Assembly: GCF_002022665.1 (NCBI RefSeq)
Contig: NZ_CP019788.1
Coordinates: 992,001 to 1,056,000 of the forward strand
Length of the DNA stretch: 64,000 bases
Direction of reading: 5' to 3'
Origin: Bartonella sp. JB63
GTDB taxonomy: Bacteria > Pseudomonadota > Alphaproteobacteria > Rhizobiales > Rhizobiaceae
The stretch's first letter is position 1. Every line of letters starts with the position of its first letter. A program made the translations under genes and the position numbers. The notes below the pieces were generated by a model, which was not told where the DNA came from, did no database searches, and was given only the letters and a program-made list of their open reading frames with translations. Below, piece after piece: positions 55,908-64,000 of the stretch.

Positions 55908-57539
55908 TTATAATTGCGATTCAATGGGCAACCAACTCATTATTTTTGCAAATGCACGACGTTTCAAATTACTTTTTGGTTCATAATCAACACTGCGTTT
56001 TTTTTCATTTTCAATAAAATCCCAATAAATGCGATTATTATCACCAAGACGTAAACAATAACTCATTTCACCGGTTATTTCTTCAGAAAAAAGTAAATCT
56101 AATCTCGCTGCAATTGGTGCACATTCAAAAAGAATACCCATTTCTGTATTTAACGAAACTGAACGAGGATCAAAATTTAAAGATCCAATAAAAGCAGTTT
56201 TACAATCAATTAAAAAAGCCTTTGTATGCAAGCTCGCCTTATTAGATCTAAACAATCGCAATCGATGAGTTCCTCCATCTGGTTTTAGTTCATAAAGTTG
56301 AACACCACTTTTCAATAACATCTTACGATAAGGCGCATAACCACCATGTACAATGGCTACATCAGTAGCTGCTAAAGAATTAGTAAGAATTTTAACATCA
56401 ATACCTTTTGATACCAACTTGCGAAAACTCTGAGTCCCTGCTTTGCCAGGAACAAAATAAGGCGATGTAATCTGGATTGTTTTTTTTGCACCATTAATAA
56501 CCTGTGAAAGCGCTTCCATTAGCCAATTTGCTGTATGCTTACGCAATGCCTTTTCTGGAGGATCTGAAAGAACATCAACTTTATCTGCAACAAATAAGCG
56601 TTTGCCTGTTTGAAAAAAATATTCAAAATTGATATGTTCATTGACATAATTTAAATAAATTTTGGCAATTTTTGAGTTACGAAATCTACGTAATTTAGCT
56701 CTCCAAATATCGAGGTCTCTTACTCTGTTAGGAACAACCAAAGTGTGGATCGGTAAAACTACAGGGCTATTCCAAAAATTATCAAAAATGGTTTCTACTT
56801 TTTTAACCGATGGACCAATTAACATGAGATCTAAATCTCGAAAACTTGATTTTTTACTTGCACCCAAATAAGAATCTGCAAGATTTCGTCCTCCTACAAA
56901 AGCCACTCGCCCATCAACAACAAAAGCTTTATTGTGCATTCTGCGTGTTACCATAATTGCCCGCAATATAATCTCCAAACCACGACGTAATCCACCCTTA
57001 CGCGCGCGTCCTGGATTAAACACTCTCACCTCAATATGAGGATGTTTATTAAGCGCAATATAGGCTGGATCACGCCCCTGAGCATTAATATCATCCAAAA
57101 GAAGACGCACCCGTACACCACGATCAGCTGCCTCTACTACTTCGCTAAGCAACAAGCGACCTGTTAAATCATCATCCCAAATGTAATACATCAGATCAAG
57201 ACTTCGTCCAGCTTGCGCTGCGCCTATCGCACGAACACAAAATGCATCTAGATTGCTGACAATAAGTGAAAGAGCATCTTTATCAATCCCTACCCCATTT
57301 GTTTCTTTTGCTAATCGGTTAACTATACGATCAATTTTGGTCTCACTTTTCTCAACACTCAATGCATAAGAACACGCTCCCCTAGCACTTCTAACAAAAC
57401 AACCATAAGCATAAATTGCGAACATAGAAGCAATAATAAAAAGTGTGGTAAAACCAACAATAATGTTTAACAGTGTCAAGGAGATGAACTTTCTTTCTAA
57501 AATTATCACAACACATTCAATAAATACGTAAAAAAACAT
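55908..57539 (-). CDS. phospholipase D-family protein (cardiolipin synthase-like)
   Basis: A membrane-anchored protein of about 543 residues with an N-terminal hydrophobic region (about residues 14-45) and two HKD active-site motifs: MHNKAFVVDGRVAFVGGRN near residue 220 and LHTKAFLIDCKTAFIGSLN near residue 440. The pattern fits the PLD superfamily group that includes bacterial cardiolipin synthases and YmdC/ClsC. LMYYIWDDDLTGRLL near residue 115 is typical of that group. The substrate is not determined. ATG 57539 is chosen over an in-frame TTG at 57548. It is transcribed alone. Confidence 0.88.
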   Translation of the reverse strand: MFFYVFIECVVIILERKFISLTLLNIIVGFTTLFIIASMFAIYAYGCFVRSARGACSYALSVEKSETKIDRIVNRLAKETNGVGIDKDALSLIVSNLDAFCVRAIGAAQAGRSLDLMYYIWDDDLTGRLLLSEVVEAADRGVRVRLLLDDINAQGRDPAYIALNKHPHIEVRVFNPGRARKGGLRRGLEIILRAIMVTRRMHNKAFVVDGRVAFVGGRNLADSYLGASKKSSFRDLDLMLIGPSVKKVETIFDNFWNSPVVLPIHTLVVPNRVRDLDIWRAKLRRFRNSKIAKIYLNYVNEHINFEYFFQTGKRLFVADKVDVLSDPPEKALRKHTANWLMEALSQVINGAKKTIQITSPYFVPGKAGTQSFRKLVSKGIDVKILTNSLAATDVAIVHGGYAPYRKMLLKSGVQLYELKPDGGTHRLRLFRSNKASLHTKAFLIDCKTAFIGSLNFDPRSVSLNTEMGILFECAPIAARLDLLFSEEITGEMSYCLRLGDNNRIYWDFIENEKKRSVDYEPKSNLKRRAFAKIMSWLPIESQL

Positions 57540-57756
57540 TAGAATCAATGTCTCTATATCTTAATCTGTAAATGTGATCATATTTCCAAAATATATAAAG
57601 AACATCATCGTTTGAAAATATTTTAAACGAACAAATTATTATAATAAATTACTTCCATTGCTACTTTTAGAATAACTTCTTTTTTTGATGATTAAGATAA
57701 GCACACTCTTTTGAACCATTATAGTTTTTAGGAAAGATGTTTTGCTACAGATTTTA

Positions 57757-59139
57757 TTACTGTTTTTGATTATTAATTGTCTTCAATTCCTCTATTCTAC
57801 GATAAAGCGTAGAGCGCCCAATCTGAAGACGCCGAGCAATTTCACTCATACGCCCTTTATAATGTGCAACTGCCTTTTCAATAATATCACGCTCCATCTC
57901 AGAAAAAGTGCGTACATGCCCATCGGTGTTAAAAAACTGTATAAATTTTTTCTCGTTGCGTTCTTGAATATCATAATCAATCATCTTTGAAACAATCATG
58001 AGTGGATTTTTTATTAATTGCGGAAAATCTCGCACAGTTAACAATGGCCCTTCGCTCATCAAAACCGCACGGAAGAGTAAATTTTCCAGTTCTCTATAAT
58101 TACCAGGCCAATCATATTGCATAAACATAGAAATAACTGCCCCTGCTAAACCATGCACATGCGATTGCCCTGTTTCAGTAATAATATGGTCAATTAAACA
58201 CTGAGAAATTTCTGGAAGATCATCCCTTAACTCTCGCAAAGACGGAATGCTGATATATAATTGTGAGATTTGTTCAAAAAAACTATGTATAAAAAAACCT
58301 TCCTGAACTAAATCTGCAAGACGTGATGTTGAAAGAGAAATAATGCGAAAAGGTGGATTTGTGCCTTTTATTGCTTCTGCTCTCTCTTTAAGGTAATGCG
58401 CAAAACGTTTTTGCTGTATAGGCTCAAGCCGATCAATATCACATAAGCAAAGCGTTCCATGTTCAAGAGAAGAAATCAATGGTAAAAAATCTTCAAACCA
58501 CAAACGATTCTCTTCCTGTAAATCAAAAACCGGTAAACATTGAAAACGGACAAAAGTCCCCTTCGAAAAAGAACTTTCATGGTGGATAACGCGGGCTAAT
58601 TTCTCGTGACCAGTTCCTACCTCACCTTCTATCAAAAGATTCTGTAAAGAAGTCGCTGCACTTTTGGATTTTTCTAGAATCACCTGCATTAAACTGCTTT
58701 TTTTATAGATATTGGAGAATTGCAAATGATTTTCTTTTTGTTTACGAATAGACTGCACTTCACTTTTCAATGCAGTGATGAGTGCAAGATTATTTAGAGT
58801 AACTCTTAACCGCAGCGGTGTAACTGGATAGATCCAATAATCAATAGCTCCAGCGTTTAAAGCTTTTTGAATGAGTTCCTGAGTATCTTGTTTTGCTATA
58901 ACAACAATAGGAGCAGAAATTCCAACTGTTCTAACCATTTTAATTAGGTCACTTATGCTTAGATCACTCATAGCAATATCAAGCAAAATAAGCATAATAT
59001 TTTTACGCTTATATAAAAGATCAACTGTACGTAAGCTATTTTCTGCTTCAATAACGCGGTAGCCAAACCCTCGAAGCATGGTAGAAAGCTCCGCACGCTT
59101 CCTGTGATCTTCACCCGCAACAAGAACAGGACCAACCAT
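57757..59139 (-). CDS. degenerate NtrC-like response regulator
   Basis: A three-part regulator: receiver, AAA+ and Fis-type helix-turn-helix (GRMSEIARRLQIGRSTLYRRI at the C-terminus). Counting from the upstream in-frame ATG at 59229, the receiver keeps D84, but the conserved Thr and Lys positions read A112 and Y134. In the AAA+ domain Walker A is GEVGTGHE, with His208 replacing the lysine, and Walker B is CLCDID. The GAFTGA loop that contacts sigma54 is absent. ATG 59139 gives a normal receiver start (MVGPVLVAGEDH) and has GAGGA 13 bases upstream. It is probably a sigma54-independent DNA-binding regulator; no kinase gene is adjacent. Confidence 0.85.
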   Translation of the reverse strand: MVGPVLVAGEDHRKRAELSTMLRGFGYRVIEAENSLRTVDLLYKRKNIMLILLDIAMSDLSISDLIKMVRTVGISAPIVVIAKQDTQELIQKALNAGAIDYWIYPVTPLRLRVTLNNLALITALKSEVQSIRKQKENHLQFSNIYKKSSLMQVILEKSKSAATSLQNLLIEGEVGTGHEKLARVIHHESSFSKGTFVRFQCLPVFDLQEENRLWFEDFLPLISSLEHGTLCLCDIDRLEPIQQKRFAHYLKERAEAIKGTNPPFRIISLSTSRLADLVQEGFFIHSFFEQISQLYISIPSLRELRDDLPEISQCLIDHIITETGQSHVHGLAGAVISMFMQYDWPGNYRELENLLFRAVLMSEGPLLTVRDFPQLIKNPLMIVSKMIDYDIQERNEKKFIQFFNTDGHVRTFSEMERDIIEKAVAHYKGRMSEIARRLQIGRSTLYRRIEELKTINNQKQ

Positions 59140-59350
59140 AACTTTAACAATTTCCTCTGAGACTACTAAATCTTTATAATAAGATTCATTAAAAACCACA
59201 AAATATATTTTACCTTTTGTAACCGGCATGCTAATTTTAGCAAATTACTCATTAAACACAATGTTAAGAATTTTTTCAATTTTTTGCTTTTACTTTAAAA
59301 CTGTCATAATTAAAGTAATAGAAAACACCAAAACAAATAGAGTAAAGAAA

Positions 59351-59725
59351 ATGAAACACATCTGCTGTATTTTGTACCTAACAATCACTACTTTGATATT
59401 AGTTGCTTGTAATTTTTCAAGAAATAACGGACAATATATATTTGTCAACAATATACCAACTGGAATCGATGGAGAATGGATCGATACAAATGGTATTACT
59501 TCCTCTTTTCATAATGGTATTTTTGAAACAAGAGCAGCAGATACAAAAGAAAAACTTTCAGAAGGAACCTATCATTATATCAACACTCACCACGTAGAAA
59601 TTGAAATACATTCACTTCTTCGTGGAACCATCTCTAGAGCAAGTTGTACAATATCCCACGATACAATGCGACTTCTCTGTACATCAGATACTGGTTCACA
59701 ATTTCCCCTCAAACGCAAAACCTAA
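59351..59725 (+). CDS. omp10: outer membrane lipoprotein Omp10
   Basis: A 124-residue lipoprotein with a signal peptide ending in the lipobox LVAC near residue 20. The mature part, GIDGEWIDTNGITSSFHNG followed by FETRAADTKEKLSEG, closely resembles Brucella Omp10. It should be lipid-anchored in the outer membrane. ATG 59351 is used rather than the far-upstream in-frame ATG (59228) because it starts the signal peptide. It has its own terminator. Omp10 is known as a surface antigen in Brucella; its function here is not known. Confidence 0.88.
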   Translation: MKHICCILYLTITTLILVACNFSRNNGQYIFVNNIPTGIDGEWIDTNGITSSFHNGIFETRAADTKEKLSEGTYHYINTHHVEIEIHSLLRGTISRASCTISHDTMRLLCTSDTGSQFPLKRKT

Positions 59726-59755
59726 ACAAAAGTTAAAACTTCTCAGCACTCTCAC

Positions 59756-59779
59756 AGGAAGAGGTTTCCTCTTCCTTTT
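59756..59779 (+). terminator. rho-independent terminator of omp10
   Basis: AGGAAGAGG (59756-59764) pairs perfectly with CCTCTTCCT (59768-59776) over a 3-base loop, followed by TTT, 30 bases after the omp10 stop. Confidence 0.85.
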
Positions 59780-59962
59780 GGTAAATTGTTAGGCGAGAAC
59801 ACATTATAATATTTCTAAGGTTACGCTATATCATGAACTTAAAAAAATGATCACCTATCAATAGATATCTCAAAAATCGCTTCTCTTAAAGATACTGCTA
59901 TTGTTTCATTATTTTTTGTTACCAAATAATAAAATGACATTGGATCGTCAGTATTAATCAAA

Positions 59963-60922
59963 TTACACTACACCAATACGTAAAAGATCATGAAAATGAA
60001 CAATTCCTATAGGTTTCTTATTTTCAATCACGAAAAACGCGCCAATATGATGATCAGTAATAAATGCTGTCGCAGCACCAACAAGTGTATCTGGACTAAC
60101 GGTCTTTGGATTTTTAGTCATTACCTCATCAACATTGAATCGTGATAAATCCTTGTGAATATTTCGAGCAAGATCACCATCCGTTACAATTCCAATTAAT
60201 TCACCTCTTGAATTCACAACACCAACACAACCAAAATGTTTTCTAACCAAAATCTGCATAGCTTCGATCATAGACATTCCCTGTGCAACCAAAGGCAAAC
60301 GATCACCTTGATGCATAATATCACGCACATATTTAAGGTTTGCACCAAGAGAACCTCCAGGATGATAAATTTTGAAATCAGTTGCAGTAAAACCTCGCAT
60401 TTCCAAAAGAGCAATAGCTAATGCATCCCCTACTACCAATTGCATAGTTGTTGAAGTTGTCGGAGCAAGTCCATGAGGACAAGCTTCCTCTACTTTTGGC
60501 AATAATAAGACAATATCAGCTTGCCGCCCTAATATAGAGTGTTCACCAGATGTTATTGCAATCAATGGTATACGAAAACGTGCAGCATGGCTTATAATGC
60601 CACTTAACTCTGTAGTTTCTCCTGACCATGATAAAGCAAGAATAACATCATCAGAACCAATCATACCAAGATCACCATGATTAGCTTCCGCGGCATGGAT
60701 GAAAAAAGCAGGTGTTCCAGTTGAAGCTAAAGTCGCAGCAATTTTCGTTCCTATATGACCACTCTTGCCAAGACCAGTAATCACTACATGACCATTCGCA
60801 TTGCTAATAGTTTGAACAGTTTCACTAAAAGAATCAGCAAGCTTCTCATGAAAAGCCTTCTCAAGAACTTCAAGTCCTCGTTTTTCAATAGAAATAGTTT
60901 TAAGCGCTAAAGATAACAGCAT
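59963..60922 (-). CDS. kdsD: arabinose-5-phosphate isomerase (KpsF/GutQ family)
   Basis: KdsD makes arabinose-5-phosphate, the precursor of Kdo for lipopolysaccharide. An SIS domain (VVITGLGKSGHIGTKIAATLASTG near residue 46; HAAEANHGDLGMI; LSWSGETTEL) is followed by two CBS domains (about residues 200-319). Length 319. The start ATG 60922 has no ribosome binding site. An in-frame-looking N-terminal extension (QNAV type) exists in another frame just upstream (see findings). It is downstream of galU on the same strand and both serve envelope polysaccharides. Confidence 0.93.
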   Translation of the reverse strand: MLLSLALKTISIEKRGLEVLEKAFHEKLADSFSETVQTISNANGHVVITGLGKSGHIGTKIAATLASTGTPAFFIHAAEANHGDLGMIGSDDVILALSWSGETTELSGIISHAARFRIPLIAITSGEHSILGRQADIVLLLPKVEEACPHGLAPTTSTTMQLVVGDALAIALLEMRGFTATDFKIYHPGGSLGANLKYVRDIMHQGDRLPLVAQGMSMIEAMQILVRKHFGCVGVVNSRGELIGIVTDGDLARNIHKDLSRFNVDEVMTKNPKTVSPDTLVGAATAFITDHHIGAFFVIENKKPIGIVHFHDLLRIGVV

Positions 60923-60961
60923 TTTGTAAAGTTAACGTATGAGGGGGCTGCATCATCATAA

Positions 60962-61894
60962 CTAAATTCGATAAATGAAATCATATTCAAAGTCTATATC
61001 ATTTTTCAATGTTAATTTTTGCAAGTAAATTTTCAACGATACAGAAAGTTGTTGATACATATCAGTACGTGAAAGAGCGAATGCAACATTAGCTTCAATA
61101 AAACCAATTTTAGAACCACAATCAAAAGTGTATCCATCTAACTGAAAACCAAAAAAAGTCTGCTTATTTGAAAGTCGTACCATAGCATCTGTTAATTGAA
61201 TTTCATTTCCTGTTCCTTGTTTTTGATCAGATAAAATATCAAAAATCTCTGGCTGCAAAATATAACGCCCATTAATATACAGATTAGATGGAGCTATTTC
61301 TACAGCTGGTTTCTCTACCATCTGTGTGATTTCAAAACCATTTGCAACCTGCTTTCCTTTTCCCACAATACCATATTTATATACTTCTTCAGGATTGCAC
61401 TCTTGAACAGCAATAACATTACCTCCTCCTGTTTTTTCATAAAGTTGGATCATTTCAGAAAGGCAACCTTTTTCAGTTTGCATAAGCATATCGGGCAATA
61501 ATAAGGCAAAGGGTTCATTTCCAATGAGTTCACGCGCACACCAAACAGCATGCCCTAATCCCAAAGGTTGCTGTTGCCGAGTAAAAGAAGTTGTTCCTGG
61601 CTGTAATTGCAAATCTTTTAAATGCTCTAGCTCCTCTATTCTTCCACATTTAGCAAGAGTTGTATATAATTCAACTTGAGCATCAAAGTAATCTTCAATA
61701 ACTGCTTTATTGCGCCCAGTAACAAAAATGAAATGCTCAATACCTGCTTCACGTGCCTCATCCACAACATACTGAATAACAGGTTTGTCAACAATAGTTA
61801 GCATTTCTTTAGGAACTGTTTTTGTTGCTGGAAGAAAACGAGTACCAAGACCTGCTACAGGAAATACTGCCTTACGGATTTTACGTACGCTCAT
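60962..61894 (-). CDS. galU: UTP-glucose-1-phosphate uridylyltransferase
   Basis: GalU makes UDP-glucose. The nucleotidyl-transferase loop [21 protein letters not shown] near residue 10 and the lysine-containing [12 protein letters not shown] and [11 protein letters not shown] segments are canonical. Length is 310 residues from ATG 61894; a TTG at 61909 also opens the frame. AGGAAG abuts the ATG, so the true start may be slightly different. Rhizobial genomes keep galU next to kdsD and a lytic transglycosylase, as here. Confidence 0.95.
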   Translation of the reverse strand: MSVRKIRKAVFPVAGLGTRFLPATKTVPKEMLTIVDKPVIQYVVDEAREAGIEHFIFVTGRNKAVIEDYFDAQVELYTTLAKCGRIEELEHLKDLQLQPGTTSFTRQQQPLGLGHAVWCARELIGNEPFALLLPDMLMQTEKGCLSEMIQLYEKTGGGNVIAVQECNPEEVYKYGIVGKGKQVANGFEITQMVEKPAVEIAPSNLYINGRYILQPEIFDILSDQKQGTGNEIQLTDAMVRLSNKQTFFGFQLDGYTFDCGSKIGFIEANVAFALSRTDMYQQLSVSLKIYLQKLTLKNDIDFEYDFIYRI

Positions 61895-62099
61895 CTTCCT
61901 ACTTACCAATACAATATTTATCGTATACTTTTCTGATACAATATATTTTAACTACAACTAAATAAGGATTTTTTATTCTATCGGATATTTTATATAATAA
62001 ACATAAAAATGATGAATTTTAATAAATTGCTTTATTTTAAAACAACAATTTGAACAGTTTTACTTAACATGCTATATAAATTACTAAATACAAAAACAA

Positions 62100-63407
62100 A
62101 TGACTACACATCCAAACACTTTATACACAGATAAAAATCAGAAAATGAAAATTACAAAATTTAGTACATTATTTTTTTCAGAAAAAATCAAAAATCGAAG
62201 ACCCCTGTTTATTAGTTTATTCTCTATCTTTGCCTCTCTTCCAATAGTTTTTTCCTCACTTACATACGCTGATAATGGTTTTCAACACTGGATCAATGAA
62301 TTTAAAAAAATGGCTTTAGCTAATAATATTTCATCATCCACATTTGATATAGCTTTTAAAACAATTAATACAATTGACCAAGAAGTCTTAAAAAAAGCAG
62401 CATATCAACCAGAATTTGTTGATATGGCATGGGAATATTTTGATAATCGTATTCATGATGATGCAATTTTAGAAGGAAAGCAGCAAGCTAAACAATGGGA
62501 GCAATGGCTACCAAAAATTGAAAAACGTTTTGGTGTTAACCGAAATTTCCTCCTTGCTATTTGGTCTATGGAAAGTAGCTATGGAAAAGTTTTAACAAAT
62601 AAAGATGTAATGCGTGATACCATCCGTTCACTCGCAACTTTAGCTTATGCCGACCCAAAACGTAAAAAATATGCCCATGCACAACTTATTGCTGCAATGA
62701 AAATTTTACAAAGCGGTGAAATTCATCGCTCTCAACTCGTAGGATCTTGGGCTGGAGCGCTAGGACATACGCAATTTATTCCAAGCAGTTATCTTATCTA
62801 TGCTATTGATATGGATGGAAGTGGTCGCTCTGATATTTGGAATTCGATTCCAGATGCACTTGCTACTGCTGCTAACCTTCTCCATATGAATGGTTGGCAA
62901 TCTAATCTCACATGGGGAATTGAAGTTAAATTACCAAATAACAAACAACTACCTGAAAACTGGTTATCCTTTGAAGAATGGAAAGAATTAGGTGTTCAAC
63001 ACGCACATGGAAAACCTTTTCCTTCTTTATCTGAACAAGCAATATTGAAATTTCCTGATGGCCCAAAAGGACCTGCATTTCTAGTAACAAAAAATTTCTT
63101 TGTTATTAAACGTTATAATAATGCTGATCGTTATGCTTTTGCTGTTGGCCTTCTTGCCGACCGTATCGCTGGACATCCTAAACTATTTCAAGATTGGAAT
63201 CGACCATTTAAACCTATGACTTTCAAAGAACGTATAGAGCTGCAATCTCGTTTAGCAACACTTGGAGATTATGAAGGGGAAATTGATGGTAAAATTGGTA
63301 CAGCCTCCAAGAAAGCAATTAAAGCTTTTCAGCTACGTCATGGTTTAGAAGCAAATGGATATCCAAGCTACGAAACTCTTTCTCATATCAGAAAACAACA
63401 TCCTTAA
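62100..63407 (+). CDS. lytic murein transglycosylase (MltB-type, SLT_2)
   Basis: A secreted peptidoglycan-cleaving enzyme, 435 residues. The signal peptide is unusually far in (hydrophobic at about residues 36-55, cleavage near YADN), so translation may really start at the second ATG (62145). The catalytic glutamate is E158 in WSMESSYGK. GALGHTQFIPSSYL and DGSGRSDIW are SLT_2 motifs. A C-terminal peptidoglycan-binding domain (about residues 368-430) ends the protein. No lipobox is seen. Divergent from galU. Confidence 0.92.
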   Translation: MTTHPNTLYTDKNQKMKITKFSTLFFSEKIKNRRPLFISLFSIFASLPIVFSSLTYADNGFQHWINEFKKMALANNISSSTFDIAFKTINTIDQEVLKKAAYQPEFVDMAWEYFDNRIHDDAILEGKQQAKQWEQWLPKIEKRFGVNRNFLLAIWSMESSYGKVLTNKDVMRDTIRSLATLAYADPKRKKYAHAQLIAAMKILQSGEIHRSQLVGSWAGALGHTQFIPSSYLIYAIDMDGSGRSDIWNSIPDALATAANLLHMNGWQSNLTWGIEVKLPNNKQLPENWLSFEEWKELGVQHAHGKPFPSLSEQAILKFPDGPKGPAFLVTKNFFVIKRYNNADRYAFAVGLLADRIAGHPKLFQDWNRPFKPMTFKERIELQSRLATLGDYEGEIDGKIGTASKKAIKAFQLRHGLEANGYPSYETLSHIRKQHP

Positions 63408-63481
63408 AGTAAAATGCTTGTCTCACTTTAACTTGATTTATTGAATTTTTTATTTTTGATCATCTAACATTCTCAAATTGG

Positions 63482-63512
63482 AAAAACTTTTATTTTAGGA
63501 GTTTTTTTATTT
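63482..63512 (+). terminator. possible terminator of the transglycosylase gene
   Basis: AAAAACT (63482-63488) pairs with AGTTTTT (63500-63506) over an 11-base loop and runs into a T-tract. It is AT-rich and 75 bases after the stop, so only a weak candidate. Confidence 0.35.
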
Positions 63513-63668
63513 TTAAAAAATTTCTAAAATAAATTGAAATGAAATTTTTCACTATATGGAATGTATTATGCAATTATAAGAAAACGCTATGGCTGCCCAC
63601 TATGCGTTTCAAGAATAAGGACTTCATTGCATTATTCAAATACAATTATATTTCAAAATTATTTATCT

Positions 63669-64000
63669 TTACAGGCCAAGTTTCTTTATCATTGGCTCTA
63701 ATGAAGGCAATCGCCCTCGAAAAGATTTATAGAGTTCTTCGGGATCACAACTCCCTCCAGCAGAATAGATAAAACGCTTTAATCGATCAGCAAGTTCTGA
63801 ATTGAAAACATCACCTGTTTGCTCAAAGGCCTGAAAAGCGTCAGCATCAAGTACTTTTGACCACATATAAGAATAATAACCAGCCGCATAACCATCACTT
63901 GAAAATACATGCGCAAAATGCGGAGGGCGATGACGCATAATAATTGAGTCAGGCATCCCTAGCTTTTCTAGTTCCTTACGCTCAAAAAGTGTTGGATCCA
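63669..64000 (-). CDS. M3 family metallopeptidase, C-terminal end only
   Basis: The frame is open to the right window edge and encodes the last 110 residues of an oligopeptidase A/Dcp-type zinc peptidase. The HFAHVFSSDGYAAGYYSYMW segment, with conserved histidine and tyrosines of the substrate pocket, and the tail FIYSAGGSCDPEELYKSFRGR are diagnostic. The HExxH zinc site lies outside the window. It is a cytoplasmic peptide-degrading enzyme by family; subfamily (PrlC or Dcp) cannot be decided. Confidence 0.9.
   Translation of the reverse strand, partial: DPTLFERKELEKLGMPDSIIMRHRPPHFAHVFSSDGYAAGYYSYMWSKVLDADAFQAFEQTGDVFNSELADRLKRFIYSAGGSCDPEELYKSFRGRLPSLEPMIKKLGL

Noticed and set aside
59228..59350. 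41-residue N-terminal extension of Omp10
   Set aside because: It would place the lipoprotein signal peptide internally; the ATG at 59351 fits the family.
63539..63772. 77-codon plus-strand ORF near the right end
   Set aside because: Its second half is antisense to the M3 peptidase 3' end, and it has no ribosome binding site or recognisable domain.

Overview
The window looks like chromosomal DNA of an AT-rich alphaproteobacterium of the order Hyphomicrobiales (Rhizobiales), most probably Bartonella or a close relative. The basis is: rhizobial/Brucella-type gene neighbourhoods (ubiG-lysC, guaB/rsmB/guaA, atpI-atpB-atpE-atpF'-atpF, kdsD-galU-lytic transglycosylase), separate b and b' subunits of ATP synthase, a Brucella Omp10-type lipoprotein, class Ib ribonucleotide reductase (nrdHIEF), and strong AT bias with long AT-rich spacers. 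The species call is inference; no 16S or other marker RNA is present. I saw no tRNA, rRNA, CRISPR array, insertion sequence or prophage.

Layout. 1-9.1 kb: truncated ispE with an overlapping 59-residue ORF, an S49 peptidase and a tRNA-methyltransferase-like gene on the minus strand, then ispB, a TPR protein and glyQ-glyS on plus. 9.3-13.7 kb: methyltransferase, comF, grxC, ubiG, lysC. 14.1-22.1 kb: nhaA, an unrecognised membrane-anchored protein, an SLC13-type transporter, a YfgM-like protein and der. 22.3-25.2 kb: the Fo sector of ATP synthase with a clear promoter, followed by about 1 kb with no recognisable gene. 26.2-30.7 kb: tcyP, mutT, argJ and a periplasmic parvulin on minus. 31.1-36.3 kb: secA, a Fur-family regulator, prfA-prmC. 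36.3-40.1 kb: nrdHIEF on minus. 40.8-43.4 kb: a zinc ABC transporter (ATPase-permease-binding protein, AztABC type). 43.7-49.4 kb: ugpBAEC and ugpQ for glycerol-3-phosphate and glycerophosphodiesters, with a decayed restriction/helicase gene between ugpC and ugpQ. 49.6-55.8 kb: guaA, rsmB, a tandem universal stress protein, a tiny basic protein and guaB. 55.9-64 kb: a phospholipase D-like protein, a degenerate NtrC-like regulator, omp10, kdsD, galU, a lytic transglycosylase and the 3' end of an M3 peptidase gene.

Themes. Metal and nutrient control is legible in the spacers: two Zur-like palindromes straddle the zinc-transporter promoter, an NrdR box covers the probable nrdH promoter, and three Pho heptamers precede ugpB. 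The nrdI/nrdF pair implies a class Ib reductase that can use manganese. Envelope genes (kdsD, galU, transglycosylase, omp10, S49 peptidase, parvulin, SecA) and nucleotide genes (guaA, guaB, nrd) make up much of the rest.

The least ordinary items are the response regulator with damaged receiver and AAA+ motifs, the type-ISP-like restriction gene fossil broken across four frame changes, a 49-residue Ser/Lys-rich ORF with its own strong ribosome binding site and terminator, and a 59-residue ORF coupled to ispE by an ATGA overlap. I did not find a convincing intact undescribed multi-gene system.
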